From contig OV050030.1 in NCBI GenBank assembly GCA_920105625.2, positions 242,823,889-242,887,888 on the forward strand: a DNA stretch of 64,000 nucleotides, given 5' to 3'. Below the pieces are notes generated by a model. The model had not been told where the DNA came from. It saw only the letters and a list, made by a program, of their open reading frames with translations, and ran no database searches. The translations under genes and the position numbers were made by a program. This document shows positions 24,513 through 37,754 of the stretch, in pieces. How positions within the stretch are numbered: position 1 is the first letter of the stretch; each line of letters begins with the position of its first letter. Source of the stretch: Clusia tigrina (taxonomy: Eukaryota > Arthropoda > Insecta > Diptera > Clusiidae).

Positions 24513-26668
24513 AATAGGTGTAGGACGCACCGTATAGAAGTTAGGGCCATTTGAAGTTTTATCAGTGTTTGATTTGGGACTCAAGGGTAGCTTAGATTTT
24601 AGCGATAGCTTAAATTGACAAGAGGCTCAAGTACTTTATTGTTACAAAATTTCAAGGTTTTATGACGCTCCAGTAAAAAGTTACAAGCATTTGTATGTTG
24701 CAAACTTTGATAGGTGTTGGACGTACCGTATAGAAGTTAGGGCCATTTGAAGTTTTATCAGTGTTTGATTTGGGACTCAAGGGTAGCAGAGCTTTGAGCG
24801 ATAGCTTGAATTGATAAGAGGCTCGAGTACTTTATTGTTACAAAATTTCAAGGTTTTATGACGCTCCAGTAAAAAGTTACAAGCATTTGTATGTTGCAAA
24901 CTTTGGCAGGTGTAGGACGTACGGTATAGAAGTTAGGGCCATTTGAAGTTTTATCAGTGTTTGATTTGGGACTCAAGGGTAGCATAGCTTTGAGCGATAG
25001 CTTAAATTGACAAGAGGCTCGAGTACTTGATTGTTATAATATTTCAAGGTTTTATGACGCTCCAGTAAAAAGTTACAAGCATTTGTATGTTGCAAACTTT
25101 GGCAGGTGTAGGACGTACCGTATAGAAGTTAGGGCCATTTGAAGTTTTATCAGTGTTTGATTTGGGACTCAAGGGTAGCATAGCTTTGAGCGGTAGCTTA
25201 AATTGACAAGAGGCTCGAGTTCTTTATTGTTACAAAATTTCAAGGTTTTATGACGCTCCAGTAAAAAGTTACAAGAATTTGTATGTTGCAAACTTTAATA
25301 GATGTAGGACGCACCGTATAGAAGTTAGGGCCATTTGAAGTTTTATCAGTGTTTGATTTGGGACTCAAGGGTAGCATAGCTTTTAGCGATAGCTTAAATT
25401 GACAAGAGGCTCGAGTACTTTATTGTTACAAAATTTCAAGGTTTTATGACGCTCCAGTAAAAAGTTACAAGCATTTGCATGTTGCAAACTTTGGCAGGTG
25501 TAGGACGTACCGTATAAAAGTTAGGGCCATTTGAAGTTTTATCAGTGTTTGATTTGGGACTCAAGGGTAGCATAGCTTTGAGCGGTAGCTTAAATTGAAA
25601 AGAGGCTCGAGTACTTTATTGTTACCAAATTTTAAGATTTTATGACGCTCCATTAAAAAGTTACAAGCACTTGTATGTTGCATACTTTGATAGGTGTAGG
25701 ACGTACCGTATAGAAGTTAGGGCCATTTGAAGTTTTATCAGTGTTTGATTTGGGACTCAAGGGTAGCAGCGCTTTGAGCGATAGCTTAAATTGACAAGAG
25801 GCTAGAGTACTTTATTGTTACAAAATTTCAAGGTTTTATGACGCTCCAGTAAAAAGTTACAAGCATTTGTATGTTGCAAACTTTGATAGGTGTTGGACGT
25901 ACCGTATAGAATTTAGGGCCATTTGAAGTTTTATCTGTGTTTGATTTGGGACTCAAGGGTAGCATAGCTTTGATAAAAAGCTTAAATTGACAAGAGGCTC
26001 GAGTACTTTATTGTTACAAAATTTCAAGGTTTTATGACGCTCTAGTAAAAAGTTACAAGCATTTGTATGTTGCAAACTTTGATAGGTGTAGGACGTACCG
26101 TATAGAAGTTAGGGCCATTTGTAGTTCTATCAGTGTTTGGTTTGGGACTGAAGGGTAGCATAGATTTGAGCGATAGCTTGACTTGACAAGAGGCTCGAGT
26201 ACTTTATTGTTACAAAATTTCAAGGTTTTATGACGTTCCAGTAAAAAGTTACAAGCATTTGTATGTTGCAAACTTTGATAGGTGTACGACGTACCGTATA
26301 GAAGTTAGGGCCATTTGAAGTTTTATCAGTGTTTGATTTGGGACTCAAGGGTAGCATAGCTTTGAGCGATAGCTTAAATTGAAAATTGGCTCAAGTTCTT
26401 TATTGTTACAAAATTTCAAGGTTTTATGACGCTCCAGTAAAAAGTTACAACCATTTGTATGTTGCAAACTTTGATAGGTGTAGGACGTACCGTATAGAAG
26501 TTAGGGCCATTTGAAGTTTTCTCAGTGTTTGATTTGGGACTCAAGGGTAGCATAGCTTTGAGCGATAGCTTAAATTGACAAGAGGCTCGAGTACTTTATT
26601 GTTATAAAATTTCAAGGTTTTATGACGCTCCAGTAAAAAGTTACAAGCATTTGTATGTTGCAAACTTT
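24513..26668 (+). repeat. Domain B HOR copy B5, 11 monomers (2,156 bp)
   Basis: Types 1-11, then a GATATGTG monomer at 26,669 instead of type 12; this is the edge of domain C. Its type 2 shares GTGTTGG with copy B2 (19,417 and 24,709), while B1, B3 and B4 have GTGTAGG, so B2 and B5 look related. Its type 8 has a broken palindrome (GATAAAAAGC). Confidence 0.9.
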
Positions 26669-29020
26669 GATATGTGTAGGACGTACTGTATAGAAGTTAG
26701 GGCCATGTGAAGTTTTATCAGTGTTTGATTTGGGACTCAAGGGTAGCATAGCTTTGAGCGATAGCTTAGATTGACAAGAGGCTCGAGTACTTTACTGTTA
26801 CAAAATTTCAAGGTTTTATCACGCTCCAGTAAAAAGTTACAAGCATTTGTATGTTGCAAACTTTGATAGGTGTAGGACGTACCGTATAGAAGTTAGGGCC
26901 ATTTGAAGTTTTATCAGTGTTTGATTTGGGACTCAAGGGTAGCCTGGCTGTGAGCGATAGCTTAAATTGACAAGAGGCTAGAGTACTTTATTGTTACAAA
27001 ATTTCAAGGTTTTATGACGCTCCAGTAAAAAGTTACAAGCATTTGTATGTTGCAAACTTTGATAGGTGTTGGATGTACCGTATCGAAGTTAGGGCCATTT
27101 GAAGTTTTATCAGTGTTTGATTTGGGACTCAAGGGTAGCATATCTTTGAGCGATACCTTAAATTGACAAGAGGCTCGAGTACTTTATTGTTACAATATTT
27201 CAAGGTTTTATGACGCTCCAGTAAAAAGTTACAAGCATTTGTATGTTGCAAATTTTGGCATTTGTAGGATGTACCGTATAGAAGTTAGGGCCATTGGAAG
27301 TTTTATCAGTGTTTGATTTGGGACTCAAGGGTAGCATAGCTTTTAGCGGTAGCTTAAATTGACAAGAGGCTCGAGTACTTTATTGTTACCAAATTTTAAG
27401 ATTTTATGACGCTCCAGGAAAAAGTTACAAGCATTTGTATGTTGCAAACTTTGATAGGTGTTGGACGTACCGTATAGAAGTTAGGGCCATTTGAAGTTTT
27501 ATCAGTGTTTGATTTGGGACTCAAGGGTAGCAGAGCTTTGAGCGATAGCTTGAATTGATAAGAGGCTCGAGTACTTTATTGTTACAAAATTTCAAGGTTT
27601 TCTGACGCTCCAGTAAAAAGTTACAAGCATTTGTATGTTGCAAACTTTGATAGGTGTAGGACGTACCGTATAGAAGTTAGGGCCATTTGAAGTTTTATTA
27701 GTGTTTGATTTGGGACTCAAGGGTAGCATGGCTTTGAGCGATAGCTTAAATTGACAAGAGGCTCGAGTACTTTATTGTTACCAAATTTTAAGATTTTATG
27801 ACGCTCCAGTAAAAAGTTACAAGCACTTGTATGTTGCAAACTTTGATAGGTGTAGGACGTACCGTATAGAAGTTAGGGCCATTTGAAGTTTTATCAGTGT
27901 TTGATTTGGGACTCAAGGGTAGCAGCGCTTTGAGCGATAGCTTAAATTGACAAGAGGCTAGAGTACTTTATTGTTACAAAATTTCAAGGTTTTATGACGC
28001 TCCAGTAAAAAGTTACAAGCATTTGTATGTTGCAAACTTTGATAGGTGTTGGACGTACCGTATAGAATTTAGGGCCATTTGAAGTTTTATCAGTGTTTGA
28101 TTTGGGACTCAAGGGTAGCATAGCTTTGATCAAAAGCTTAAATTGACAAGAGGCTCGAGTACTTTATTGTTACAAAATTTCAAGGTTTTATGACGTTCCA
28201 GTAAAAAGTTACAAGCATTTGTATGTTGCAAACTTTGATAGGTGTACGACGTACCGTATAGAAGTTAGGGCCATTTGAAGTTTTATCAGTGTTTGATTTG
28301 GGAATCAAGGGTAGCATAGCTTTGAGCGATAGCTTAAATTGAAAATTGGCTCGAGTTCTTTATTGTTACAAAATTTCAAGGTTTTATGACACTCCAGTAA
28401 AAAGTTACAAGAATTTGTATGTTGCAAACTTTAATAGATGTAGGACGCACCGTATAGAAGTTAGGGCCATTTGAAGTTTTATCAGTGTTTGATTTGGGAC
28501 TCAAGGGTAGCATAGCTTTTAGCGATAGCTTAAATTGACAAGAGGCTCGAGTACTTTATTGTTACCAAATTTTAAGATTTTATGACGTTCCAGTAAAAAG
28601 TTACAAGCACTTGTATGTTGCAAACTTTGATAGGTGTAGGACGTACCGTATAGAAGTTAGGGCCATTTGAAGTTTTATCAGTGTTTGATTTTGGACTCAA
28701 GGGTAGCAGCGCTTTGAGCGATAGCTTAAATTGACAAGAGGCTAGAGTACTTTATTGTTACAAAATTTCAAGGTTTTATGACGCTCCAGTAAAAAGTTAC
28801 AAGCATTTGTATGTTGCAAACTTTGATAGGTGTTGGACGTACCGTATAGAATTTAGGGCCATTTGAAGTTTTATCAGTGTTTGATTTGGGACTCAAGGGT
28901 AGCATAGCTTTGATCAAAAGCTTAAATTGACAAGAGGCTCGAGTACTTTATTGTTACAAAATTTCAAGGTTTTATGACGCTCCAGTAAAAAGTTACAAGC
29001 ATTTGTATGTTGCAAACTTT

Positions 29021-29254
29021 GATAGGTGAAGGACGTACCGTATAGAAGTTAGGGCCATTTGAAGTTTTATCAGTGTTTGATTTGTGACTCAAGGGTAGCA
29101 GAGCTTTGAGCGATAGCTTGAATTGATAAGAGGCTCGAGTACTTTATTGTTACAAAATTTCAAGGTTTTATGACGTTTTTTTTATTGTTACAAAATTTCA
29201 AGGTTTTATGACGCTCCAGTAAAAAGTTACAAGCATTTGTATGTTGCAAACTTT
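29021..29254 (+). repeat. 234-bp monomer with 38-bp internal insertion, copy 1
   Basis: After GTTTTATGACG the sequence runs into TTTTTTTTATTGTTAC and repeats the preceding part of the monomer up to a second TGACG. The extra 38 bp are a 33-bp copy of the TTTATTG to TGACG segment preceded by five additional T. The host monomer carries GTGAAGGAC and GCAGAGC. Confidence 0.9.
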
Positions 29255-31410
29255 GATAGGTGTAGGACGTACCGTATAGAAGTTAGGGCCATTTGAAGTT
29301 TTATCAGTGTTTGATTTGGGACTCAAGGGTAGCATAGCTTTGAGCGATAGCTTAAATTGACAAGAGGCTCGAGTACTTTATTGTTATAATATTTCAAGGT
29401 TTTATGACGCTCCAGTAAAAAGTTACAAGCATTTGTATGTTGCAAACTTTGGCAGGTGTAGGACGTACCGTATAGAAGTTAGGGCCATTTGAAGTTTTAT
29501 CAGTGTTTGATTTGGGACTCAAGGGTAGCATAGCTTTGAGCGGTAGCTTAAATTGACAAGAGGCTCGAGTACTTTATTGTTACCAAATTTTAAGATTTTA
29601 TGACGCTCCAGTAAAAAGTTACAAGCACTTGTATGTTGCAAACTTTGATAGGTGTAGGACGTACCGTATAGAAGTTAGGGCCATTTGAAGTTTTATCAGT
29701 GTTTGATTTGGGACTCAAGGGTAGCATAGCTTTGATCAAAAGCTTAAATTGACAAGAGGCTCGAGTACTTTATTGTTACAAAATTTCAAGGTTTTATGAC
29801 GCTCTAGTAAAAAGTTACAAGCATTTGTATGTTGCAAACTTTGATAGGTGTAGGACGTACCGTATAGAAGTTAGGGCCATTTGTAGTTCTATCAGTGTTT
29901 GATTTGGGACTGAAGGGTAGCATAGATTTGAGCGATACCTTAACTTGACAAGAGGCTCGAGTACTTTATTGTTACAAAATTTCAAGGTTTTATGACGTTC
30001 CAGTAAAAAGTTACAAGCATTTGTATGTTGTAAACTTTGATAGGTGTACGACGTACCGTATAGAAGTTAGGGCAATTTGAAGTTTTATCAGTGTTTGATT
30101 TGGGACTCAAGGGTAGCATAGCTTTGAGCGATAGTTTAATTTGAAAATTGGCTCGAGTTCTTTATTGTTACAAAATTTCAAGGTTTTATGACGCTCCCGC
30201 AAAAAGTTACAAGAATTTGTATGTTGCAAACTTTAATAGTTGTAGGACGCACCGTATAGAAGTTAGGGGCATTTGAAATTTTATCAGTGTTTGATTTGGG
30301 ACTCAAGGGTAGCATAGCTTTTAGCGATAGCTTAAATTGACAAGAGGCTCGAGTACTTTATTGTTACAAAATTTGAAGGTTTTATGACGCTCCAGTAAAA
30401 AGTTACAAGCATTTGTATGTTGCAAACTTTGATAGGTGTAGGACGTACCGTATAGAAGTTAGGGCCATTTGTAGTTCTATCAGTGTTTGATTTGGGACTG
30501 AAGGGTAGCATAGATTTGAGCGAGAGCTTTACTTGACAAGAGGCTCGAGTACTTTATTGTTACAAAATTTCAAGGTTTTATGACGTTCCAGTAAAAAGTT
30601 ACAAGCATTTGTATGTTGCAAACTTTGATAGGTGTAGGACGTATTGTATAGAAGTTAGGGCCATTTGTAGTTCTATCAGTGTTTGATTTTGGACTGAAGC
30701 GTAGCATAGATTTGAGCGATAGCTTAAATTGACAAGAGCCTCGAGTACTTTATTGTTACAAAATTTCAAGGTTTTATGACGTTCCAGTAAAAAGTTACAA
30801 GCATTTGTATGTTGCAAACTTTGATAGGTGTAGGACGTACTGTCTAGAAGTTAGGGCCATTTGAAGTTTTATCATTGTTTGATTTGGGACTCAAGTGTAG
30901 CAGAGCTTTGAGCGATAGCTTAAATTGACAAGAGGCTCGAGTACTTTATTGATACAAAATTTCAAGGTTTTATGACATTCCAGTAAAAATTTACAAGCAT
31001 TTGTATGTTGCAAACTTTGATAGGTGTAGGACGTACCGTATAGAAGTTAGGGCCATTTGAAGTTTTATCCGTGTTTGATTTGGGACTCAAGGGTAGCATA
31101 GCTTTGAGCGATAGCTTAAATTGATAAGAGGCTCGAGTACTTTATTATTACAAAATTTCAAGGTTTTATGACGCTCCAGTAAAAAGTTACAAGCATTTGA
31201 ATGTTGCAAACTTTGATAGGTGTTGGACGTACCGTATAGAATTTAGGGCCATTTGAAGTTTTATCAGTGTTTGATTTGGGACTCAAGGGTAGCATAGCTT
31301 TGATCAAAAGCTTAAATTGACAAGAGGCTCGAGTACTTTATTGTTACAAAATTTCAAGGTTTTATGACGCTCCAGTAAAAATTTACAAGCATTTGTATGT
31401 TGCAAACTTT

Positions 31411-31644
31411 GATAGGTGAAGGACGTACCGTATAGAAGTTAGGGCCATTTGAAGTTTTATCAGTGTTTGATTTGGGACTCAAGGGTAGCAGAGCTTTGAG
31501 CGATAGCTTGAATTGATAAGAGGCTCGAGTACTTTATTGTTACAAAATTTCAAGGTTTTATGACGTTTTTTTTATTGTTACAAAATTTCAAGGTTTTATG
31601 ACGCTCCAGTAAAAAGTTACAAGCATTTGTATGTTGCAAACTTT
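31411..31644 (+). repeat. 234-bp monomer with 38-bp internal insertion, copy 2
   Basis: Same junction and same host monomer type as at 29,021. It lies 2,390 bp downstream (12 x 196 + 38), so it came from duplication of the tagged monomer rather than a second insertion. Confidence 0.9.
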
Positions 31645-34600
31645 GATAGGTGTAGGACGTACCGTATAGAAGTTAGGGCCATTTGAAGTTTTATCAGTGT
31701 TTGATTTGGGACTCAAGGGTAGCATAGCTTTGAGCGATAGCTTAAATTGACAAGAGGCTCGAGTACTTTATTGTTATAATATTTCAAGGTTTTATGACGC
31801 TCCAGTAAAAAGTTACAAGCATTTGTATGTTGCAAACTTTGGCAGGTGTAGGACGTACCGTATAGAAGTTAGGGCCATTTGAAGTTTTATCAGTGTTTGA
31901 TTTGGGACTCAAGGGTAGCATAGCTTTGAGCGATAGCTTAAATTGAAAATTGGCTCAAGTTCTTTATTGTTACAAAATTTCAAGGTTTTATGACGCTCCA
32001 GTAAAAAGTTACAACCATTTGTATGTTGCAAACTTTGATAGGTGTAGGACGTACCGTATAGAAGTTAGGGCCATTTGAAGTTTTCTCAGTGTTTGATTTG
32101 GGACTCAAGGGTAGCATAGCTTTGAGCGATAGCTTAAATTGACAAGAGGCTCGAGTACTTTATTGTTATAAAATTTCAAGGTTTTATGACGCTCCAGTAA
32201 AAAGTTACAAGCATTTGTATGTTGCAAACTTTGATATGTGTAGGACGTACTGTATAGAAGTTAGGGCCATCTGAAGTTTTATCAGTGTTTGATTTGGGAC
32301 TCAAGGGTAGCATAGCTTTGAGCGATAGCTTAGATTGACAAGAGGCTCGAGTACTTTACTGTTACAAAATTTCAAGGTTTTATCACGCTCCAGTAAAAAG
32401 TTACAAGCATTTGTATGTTGCAAACTTTGATAGGTGTAGGACGTACCGTATAGAAGTTAGGGCCATTTGAAGTTTTATCAGTGTTTGATTTGGGACTCAA
32501 GGGTAGCCTCGCTGTGAGCGATAGCTTAAATTGACAAGAGGCTAGAGTACTTTATTGTTACAAAATTTCAAGGTTTTATGACGCTCCAGTAAAAAGTTAC
32601 AAGCATTTGTATGTTGCAAACTTTGATAGGTGTTGGACGTACCGTATCGAAGTTAGGGCCATTTGAAGTTTTATCAGTGTTTGATTTGGGACTCAAGGGT
32701 AGCATATCTTTGAGCGATACCTTAAATTGACAAGAGGCTCGAGTACTTTATTGTTACAATATTTCAAGGTTTTATGACGCTCCAGTAAAAAGTTACAAGC
32801 ATTTGTATGTTGCAAATTTTGGCATTTGTAGGATGTACCGTATAGAAGTTAGGGCCATTGGAAGTTTTATCAGTGTTTGATTTGGGACTCAAGGGTAGCA
32901 TAGCTTTTAGCGGTAGCTTAAATTGACAAGAGGCTCGAGTACTTTATTGTTACCAAATTTTAAGATTTTATGACGCTCCAGGAAAAAGTTACAAGCATTT
33001 GTATGTTGCAAACTTTGATAGGTGTTGGACGTACCGTATAGAAGTTAGGGCCATTTGAAGTTTTATCAGTGTTTGATTTGGGACTCAAGGGTAGCAGAGC
33101 TTTGAGCGATAGCTTGAATTGATAAGAGGCTCGAGTACTTTATTGTTACAAAATTTCAAGGTTTTCTGACGCTCCACTAAAAAGTTACAAGCATTTGTAT
33201 GTTGCAAACTTTGATAGGTGTAGGACGTACCGTATAGAAGTTAGGGCCATTTGAAGTTTTATCAGTGTTTGATTTGGGACTCAAGGGTAGCATGGCTTTG
33301 AGCGATAGCTTAAATTGACAAGAGGCTCGAGTACTTTATTGTTACCAAATTTTAAGATTTTATGACGCTCCAGTAAAAAGTTACAAGCACTTGTATGTTG
33401 CAAACTTTGATAGGTGTAGGACGTACCGTATAGAAGTTAGGGCCATTTGAAGTTTTATCAGTGTTTGATTTGGGACTCAAGGGTAGCAGCGCTTTGAGCG
33501 ATAGCTTAAATTGACAAGAGGCTAGAGTACTTTATTGTTACAAAATTTCAAGGTTTTATGACGCTCCAGTAAAAAGTTACAAGCATTTGTATGTTGCAAA
33601 CTTTGATAGGTGTTGGACGTACCGTATAGAATTTAGGGCCATTTGAAGTTTTATCAGTGTTTGATTTGGGACTCAAGGGTAGCATAGCTTTGATCAAAAG
33701 CTTAAATTGACAAGAGGCTCGAGTACTTTATTGTTACAAAATTTCAAGGTTTTATGACGCTCCAGTAAAAAGTTACAAGCATTTGTATGTTGAAAACTTT
33801 GATAGGTGTAGGACGTACCGTATAGAAGTTAGGGCCATTTGTATTTCTATCAGTGTTTGATTTGGGACTGAAGGGTAGCATAGATTTGAGCGATAGCTTA
33901 ACTTGACAAGAGGCTCGAGTACTTTATTGTTACAAAATTTCAAGGTTTTATGACGTTCCAGTAAAAAGTTACAAGCATTTGTATGTTGCAAACTTTGATA
34001 GGTGTACGACGTACCGTATAGAAGTTAGGGCCATTTGAAGTTTTATCAGTGTTTGATTTGGGAATCAAGGGTAGCATAGCTTTGAGCGATAGCTTAAATT
34101 GAAAATTGGCTCGAGTTCTTTATTGTTACAAAATTTCAAGGTTTTATGACACTCCAGTAAAAAGTTACAAGAATTTGTATGTTGCAAACTTTAATAGATG
34201 TAGGACGCACCGTATAGAAGTTAGGGCCATTTGAAGTTTTATCAGTGTTTGATTTGGGACTCAAGGGTAGCATAGCTTTTAGCGATAGCTTAAATTGACA
34301 AGAGGCTCGAGTACTTTATTGTTACCAAATTTTAAGATTTTATGACGTTCCAGTAAAAAGTTACAAGCACTTGTATGTTGCAAACTTTGATAGGTGTAGG
34401 ACGTACCGTATAGAAGTTAGGGCCATTTGAAGTTTTATCAGTGTTTGATTTTGGACTCAAGGGTAGCAGCGCTTTGAGCGATAGCTTAAATTGACAAGAG
34501 GCTAGAGTACTTTATTGTTACAAAATTTCAAGGTTTTATGACGCTCCAGTAAAAAGTTACAAGCATTTGTATGTTGCAAACTTTGATAGGTGTTGGACGT

Positions 34601-34780
34601 ACCGTATAGAATTTAGGGCCATTTGAAGTTTTATCAGTGTTTGATTTGGGACTCAAGGGTAGCATAGCTTTGATCAAAAGCTTAAATTGACAAGAGGCTC
34701 GAGTACTTTATTGTTACAAAATTTAAAGGTTTTATGACGCTCCAGTAAAAAGTTACAAGCATTTGTATGTTGCAAACTTT

Positions 34781-35014
34781 GATAGGTGAAGGACGTACCG
34801 TATAGAAGATAGGGCCATTTGAAGTTTTATCAGTGTTTGATTTGGGACTCAAGGGTAGCAGAGCTTTGAGCGATAGCTTGAATTGATAAGAGGCTCGAGT
34901 ACTTTATTGTTACAAAATTTCAAGGTTTTATGACGTTTTTTTTATTGTTACAAAATTTCAAGGTTTTATGACGCTCCAGTAAAAAGTTACAAGCATTTGT
35001 ATGTTGCAAACTTT
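34781..35014 (+). repeat. 234-bp monomer with 38-bp internal insertion, copy 3
   Basis: Third copy of the same tagged monomer, 3,370 bp from copy 2 (17 x 196 + 38). It corresponds to copy 1 within the C1/C2 duplication. The counterpart of copy 2, at 36,975, lacks the insertion. Confidence 0.9.
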
Positions 35015-36974
35015 GATAGGTGTAGGACGTACCGTATAGAAGTTAGGGCCATTTGAAGTTTTATCAGTGTTTGATTTGGGACTCAAGGGTAGCATAGATT
35101 TGAGCGATACCTTAACTTGACAAGAGGCTCGAGTACTTTATTGTTACATAATTTCAAGGTTTTATGACGTTCCAGTAAAAAGTTACAAGCATTTGTATGT
35201 TGTAAACTTTGATAGGTGTACGACGTACCGTATAGAAGTTAGGGCAATTTGAAGTTTTATCAGTGTTTGATTTGGGACTCAAGGGTAGCATAGCTTTGAG
35301 CGATAGTTTAATTTGAAAATTGGCTCGAGTTCTTTATTGTTACAAAATTTCAAGGTTTTATGACGCTCCCGCAAAAAGTTACAAGAATTTGTATGTTGCA
35401 AACTTTAATAGTTGTAGGACGCACCGTATAGAAGTTAGGGGCATTTGAAATTTTATCAGTGTTTGATTTGGGACTCAAGGGTAGCATAGCTTTTAGCGAT
35501 AGCTTAAATTGACAAGAGGCTCGAGTACTTTATTGTTACAAAATTTGAAGGTTTTATGACGCTCCAGTAAAAAGTTACAAGCATTTGTATGTTGCAAACT
35601 TTGATAGGTGTAGGACGTACCGTATAGAAGTTAGGGCCATTTGTAGTTCTATCAGTGTTTGATTTGGGACTGAAGGGTAGCATAGATTTGAGCGAGAGCT
35701 TTACTTGACAAGAGGCTCGAGTACTTTATTGTTACAAAATGTCAAGGTTTTATGACGTTCCAGTAAAAAGTTACAAGCATTTGTATGTTGCAAACTTTGA
35801 TAGGTGTACGACGTACCGTATAGAAGTTAGGGCCATTTGAAGTTTTATCAGTGTTTGATTTGGGACTCAATGGTAGCATAGCTTTGAGCGATAGCTTAAA
35901 TTGAAAATTGGCTCGAGTTCTTTATTGTTACAAAATTTCAAGGTTTTATGACGCTCCAGTAAAAAGTTACAAGAATTTGTATGTTGCAAACTTTAATAGG
36001 TGTAGGACGCACCGTATAGAAGTTAGGGCCATTTGAAGTTTTATCAGTGTTTGATTTGGAACTCAAGGGTAGCATAGCTTTGAGCGATAACTTAAATTGA
36101 CAAGAGGCTCGAGTACTTTATTGTTACAAAATTTCAAGTTTTTATGACGCTCTAGTAAAAAGTTACAAGCATTTGTATGTTGCAAACTTTGATAGGTGTA
36201 GGACGTATTGTATAGAAGTTAGGGCCATTTGTAGTTCTATCAGTGTTTGATTTTGGACTGAAGCGTAGCATAGATTTGAGCGATAGCTTAAATTGACAAG
36301 AGCCTCGAGTACTTTATTGTTACAAAATTTCAAGGTTTTATGACGTTCCAGTAAAAAGTTACAAGCATTTGTATGTTGCAAACTTTGATAGGTGTAGGAC
36401 GTACCGTATAGAAGTTAGGGCCATTTGAAGTTTTATCAGTGTTTGATTTGGGACTCAAGTGTAGCAGAGCTTTGAGCGATAGCTTAAATTGACAAGAGGC
36501 TCGAGTACTTTATTGATACAAAATTTCAAGGTTTTATGACATTCCAGTAAAAATTTACAAGCATTTGTATGTTGCAAACTTTGATAGGTGTAGGACGTAC
36601 CGTATAGAAGTTAGGGCCATTTGAAGTTTTATCCGTGTTTGATTTGGGACTCAAGGGTAGCATAGCTTTGAGCGATAGCTTAAATTGATAAGAGGCTCGA
36701 GTACTTTATTATTACAAAATTTCAAGGTTTTATGACGCTCCAGTAAAAAGTTACAAGCATTTGAATGTTGCAAACTTTGATAGGTGTTGGACGTACCGTA
36801 TAGAATTTAGGGCCATTTGAAGTTTTATCAGTGTTTGATTTGGGACTCAAGGGTAGCATAGCTTTGATCAAAAGCTTAAATTGACAAGAGGCTCGAGTAC
36901 TTTATTGTTACAAAATTTCAAGGTTTTATGACGCTCCAGTAAAAATTTACAAGCATTTGTATGTTGCAAACTTT

Positions 36975-37166
36975 GATAGGTGAAGGACCGTATAGAAGTT
37001 AGGGCCATTTGAAGTTTTATCAGTGTTTGATTTGGGACTCAAGGGTAGCAGAGCTTTGAGCGATAGCTTGAATTGATAAGAGGCTCGAGTACTTTATTGT
37101 TACAAAATTTCAAGGTTTTATGACGCTCCAGTAAAAAGTTACAAGCATTTGTATGTTGCAAACTTT
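36975..37166 (+). repeat. 192-bp monomer with a 4-bp deletion
   Basis: GTGAAGGACCG replaces GTGAAGGACGTACCG near the start of the monomer. It is the counterpart of the monomer at 31,411 in the C1/C2 comparison, but lacks that monomer's 38-bp insertion. Confidence 0.85.
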
Positions 37167-37754
37167 GATAGGTGTAGGACGTACCGTATAGAAGTTAGGG
37201 CCATTTGAAGTTTTATCAGTGTTTGATTTGGGACTCAAGGGTAGCATAGCTTTGAGCGATAGCTTAAATTGACAAGAGGCTCGAGTACTTTATTGTTATA
37301 ATATTTCAAGGTTTTATGACGCTCCAGTAAAAAGTTACAAGCATTTGTATGTTGCAAACTTTGGCAGGTGTAGGACGTACCGTATAGAAGTTAGGGCCAT
37401 TTGAAGTTTTATCAGTGTTTGATTTGGGACTCAAGGGTAGCATAGCTTTGAGCGGTAGCTTAAATTGACAAGAGGCTCGAGTACTTTATTGTTACCAAAT
37501 TTTAAGATTTTATGACGCTCCAGTAAAAAGTTACAAGCACTTGTATGTTGCAAACTTTGATAGGTGTAGGACGTACCGTATAGAAGTTAGGGCCATTTGA
37601 AGTTTTATCAGTGTTTGATTTGGGACTCAAGGGTAGCATAGCTTTGATCAAAAGCTTAAATTGACAAGAGGCTCGAGTACTTTATTGTTACAAAATTTCA
37701 AGGTTTTATGACGCTCTAGTAAAAAGTTACAAGCATTTGTATGTTGCAAACTTT

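Larger units (their letters stand above)
16478..26668 (+). repeat. Satellite domain B: 12-monomer higher-order repeat
   Basis: Twelve monomer types in fixed order. Marks: 1 AATAGGTG/CGCACC/GCTTAGATTTTAG; 2 GCAGAGC/GATAAGAGG; 3 GGCAGG/TTATAATATTTC; 4 GGCAGG/GCGGTAGC/GAGTTC; 5 AATAGATG/CGCACC; 6 GTATAAAAG/ACCAAATTTTAAG; 7 GCAGCGC/GGCTAGAG; 8 GTGTTGG/GAATTT/GATCAAAAGC; 9 TAGTTCTATC/GACTGAAGG; 10 GTGTACGACG/AAATTGGCTCG; 11 TTTTCTCAG/TTATAAAATTTC; 12 GTATCGAAG/ATTGGATCGAG. Type 1 starts at 16,869, 19,221, 20,789, 23,141 and 24,513, giving spacings of 2,352, 1,568, 2,352 and 1,372 bp, all exact multiples of 196. Confidence 0.93.
26669..32232 (+). repeat. Domain C unit C1 (5,564 bp, 28 monomers plus 2 x 38 bp)
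   Basis: The starting monomer (GATATGTG, GTACTGTATAG) recurs at 32,233, and the GTATTGTATAG monomer at 30,627 recurs at 36,191; both offsets are 5,564 bp. That equals 28 x 196 plus 76, and the 76 bp are the two 38-bp insertions inside the unit. Similarity in fact starts a little earlier, near 26,380 (AAATTGGCTCAAG, matching 31,944), inside the last monomers of domain B, so the duplicated segment crosses the B/C border. Confidence 0.85.
32233..37450 (+). repeat. Domain C unit C2, rearranged tandem copy of C1
   Basis: Follows C1 with three register changes of whole monomers. One extra type 9-like monomer appears at 33,801 (offset becomes 5,760). Three monomers are missing after 35,015 (offset 5,172). 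Two extra monomers lie at 35,799-36,190 (offset returns to 5,564). Only the first of the two 38-bp insertions is retained. Agreement ends near 37,450, where GCGGTAGC and ACCAAATTTT replace the C1 sequence. Confidence 0.8.

Noticed and set aside
29171..29190. Poly-T stretch as a retrotransposon tail (also at 31,561 and 34,931)
   Set aside because: The eight T are followed by a 33-bp copy of adjacent satellite, with no element attached. It is a local duplication.
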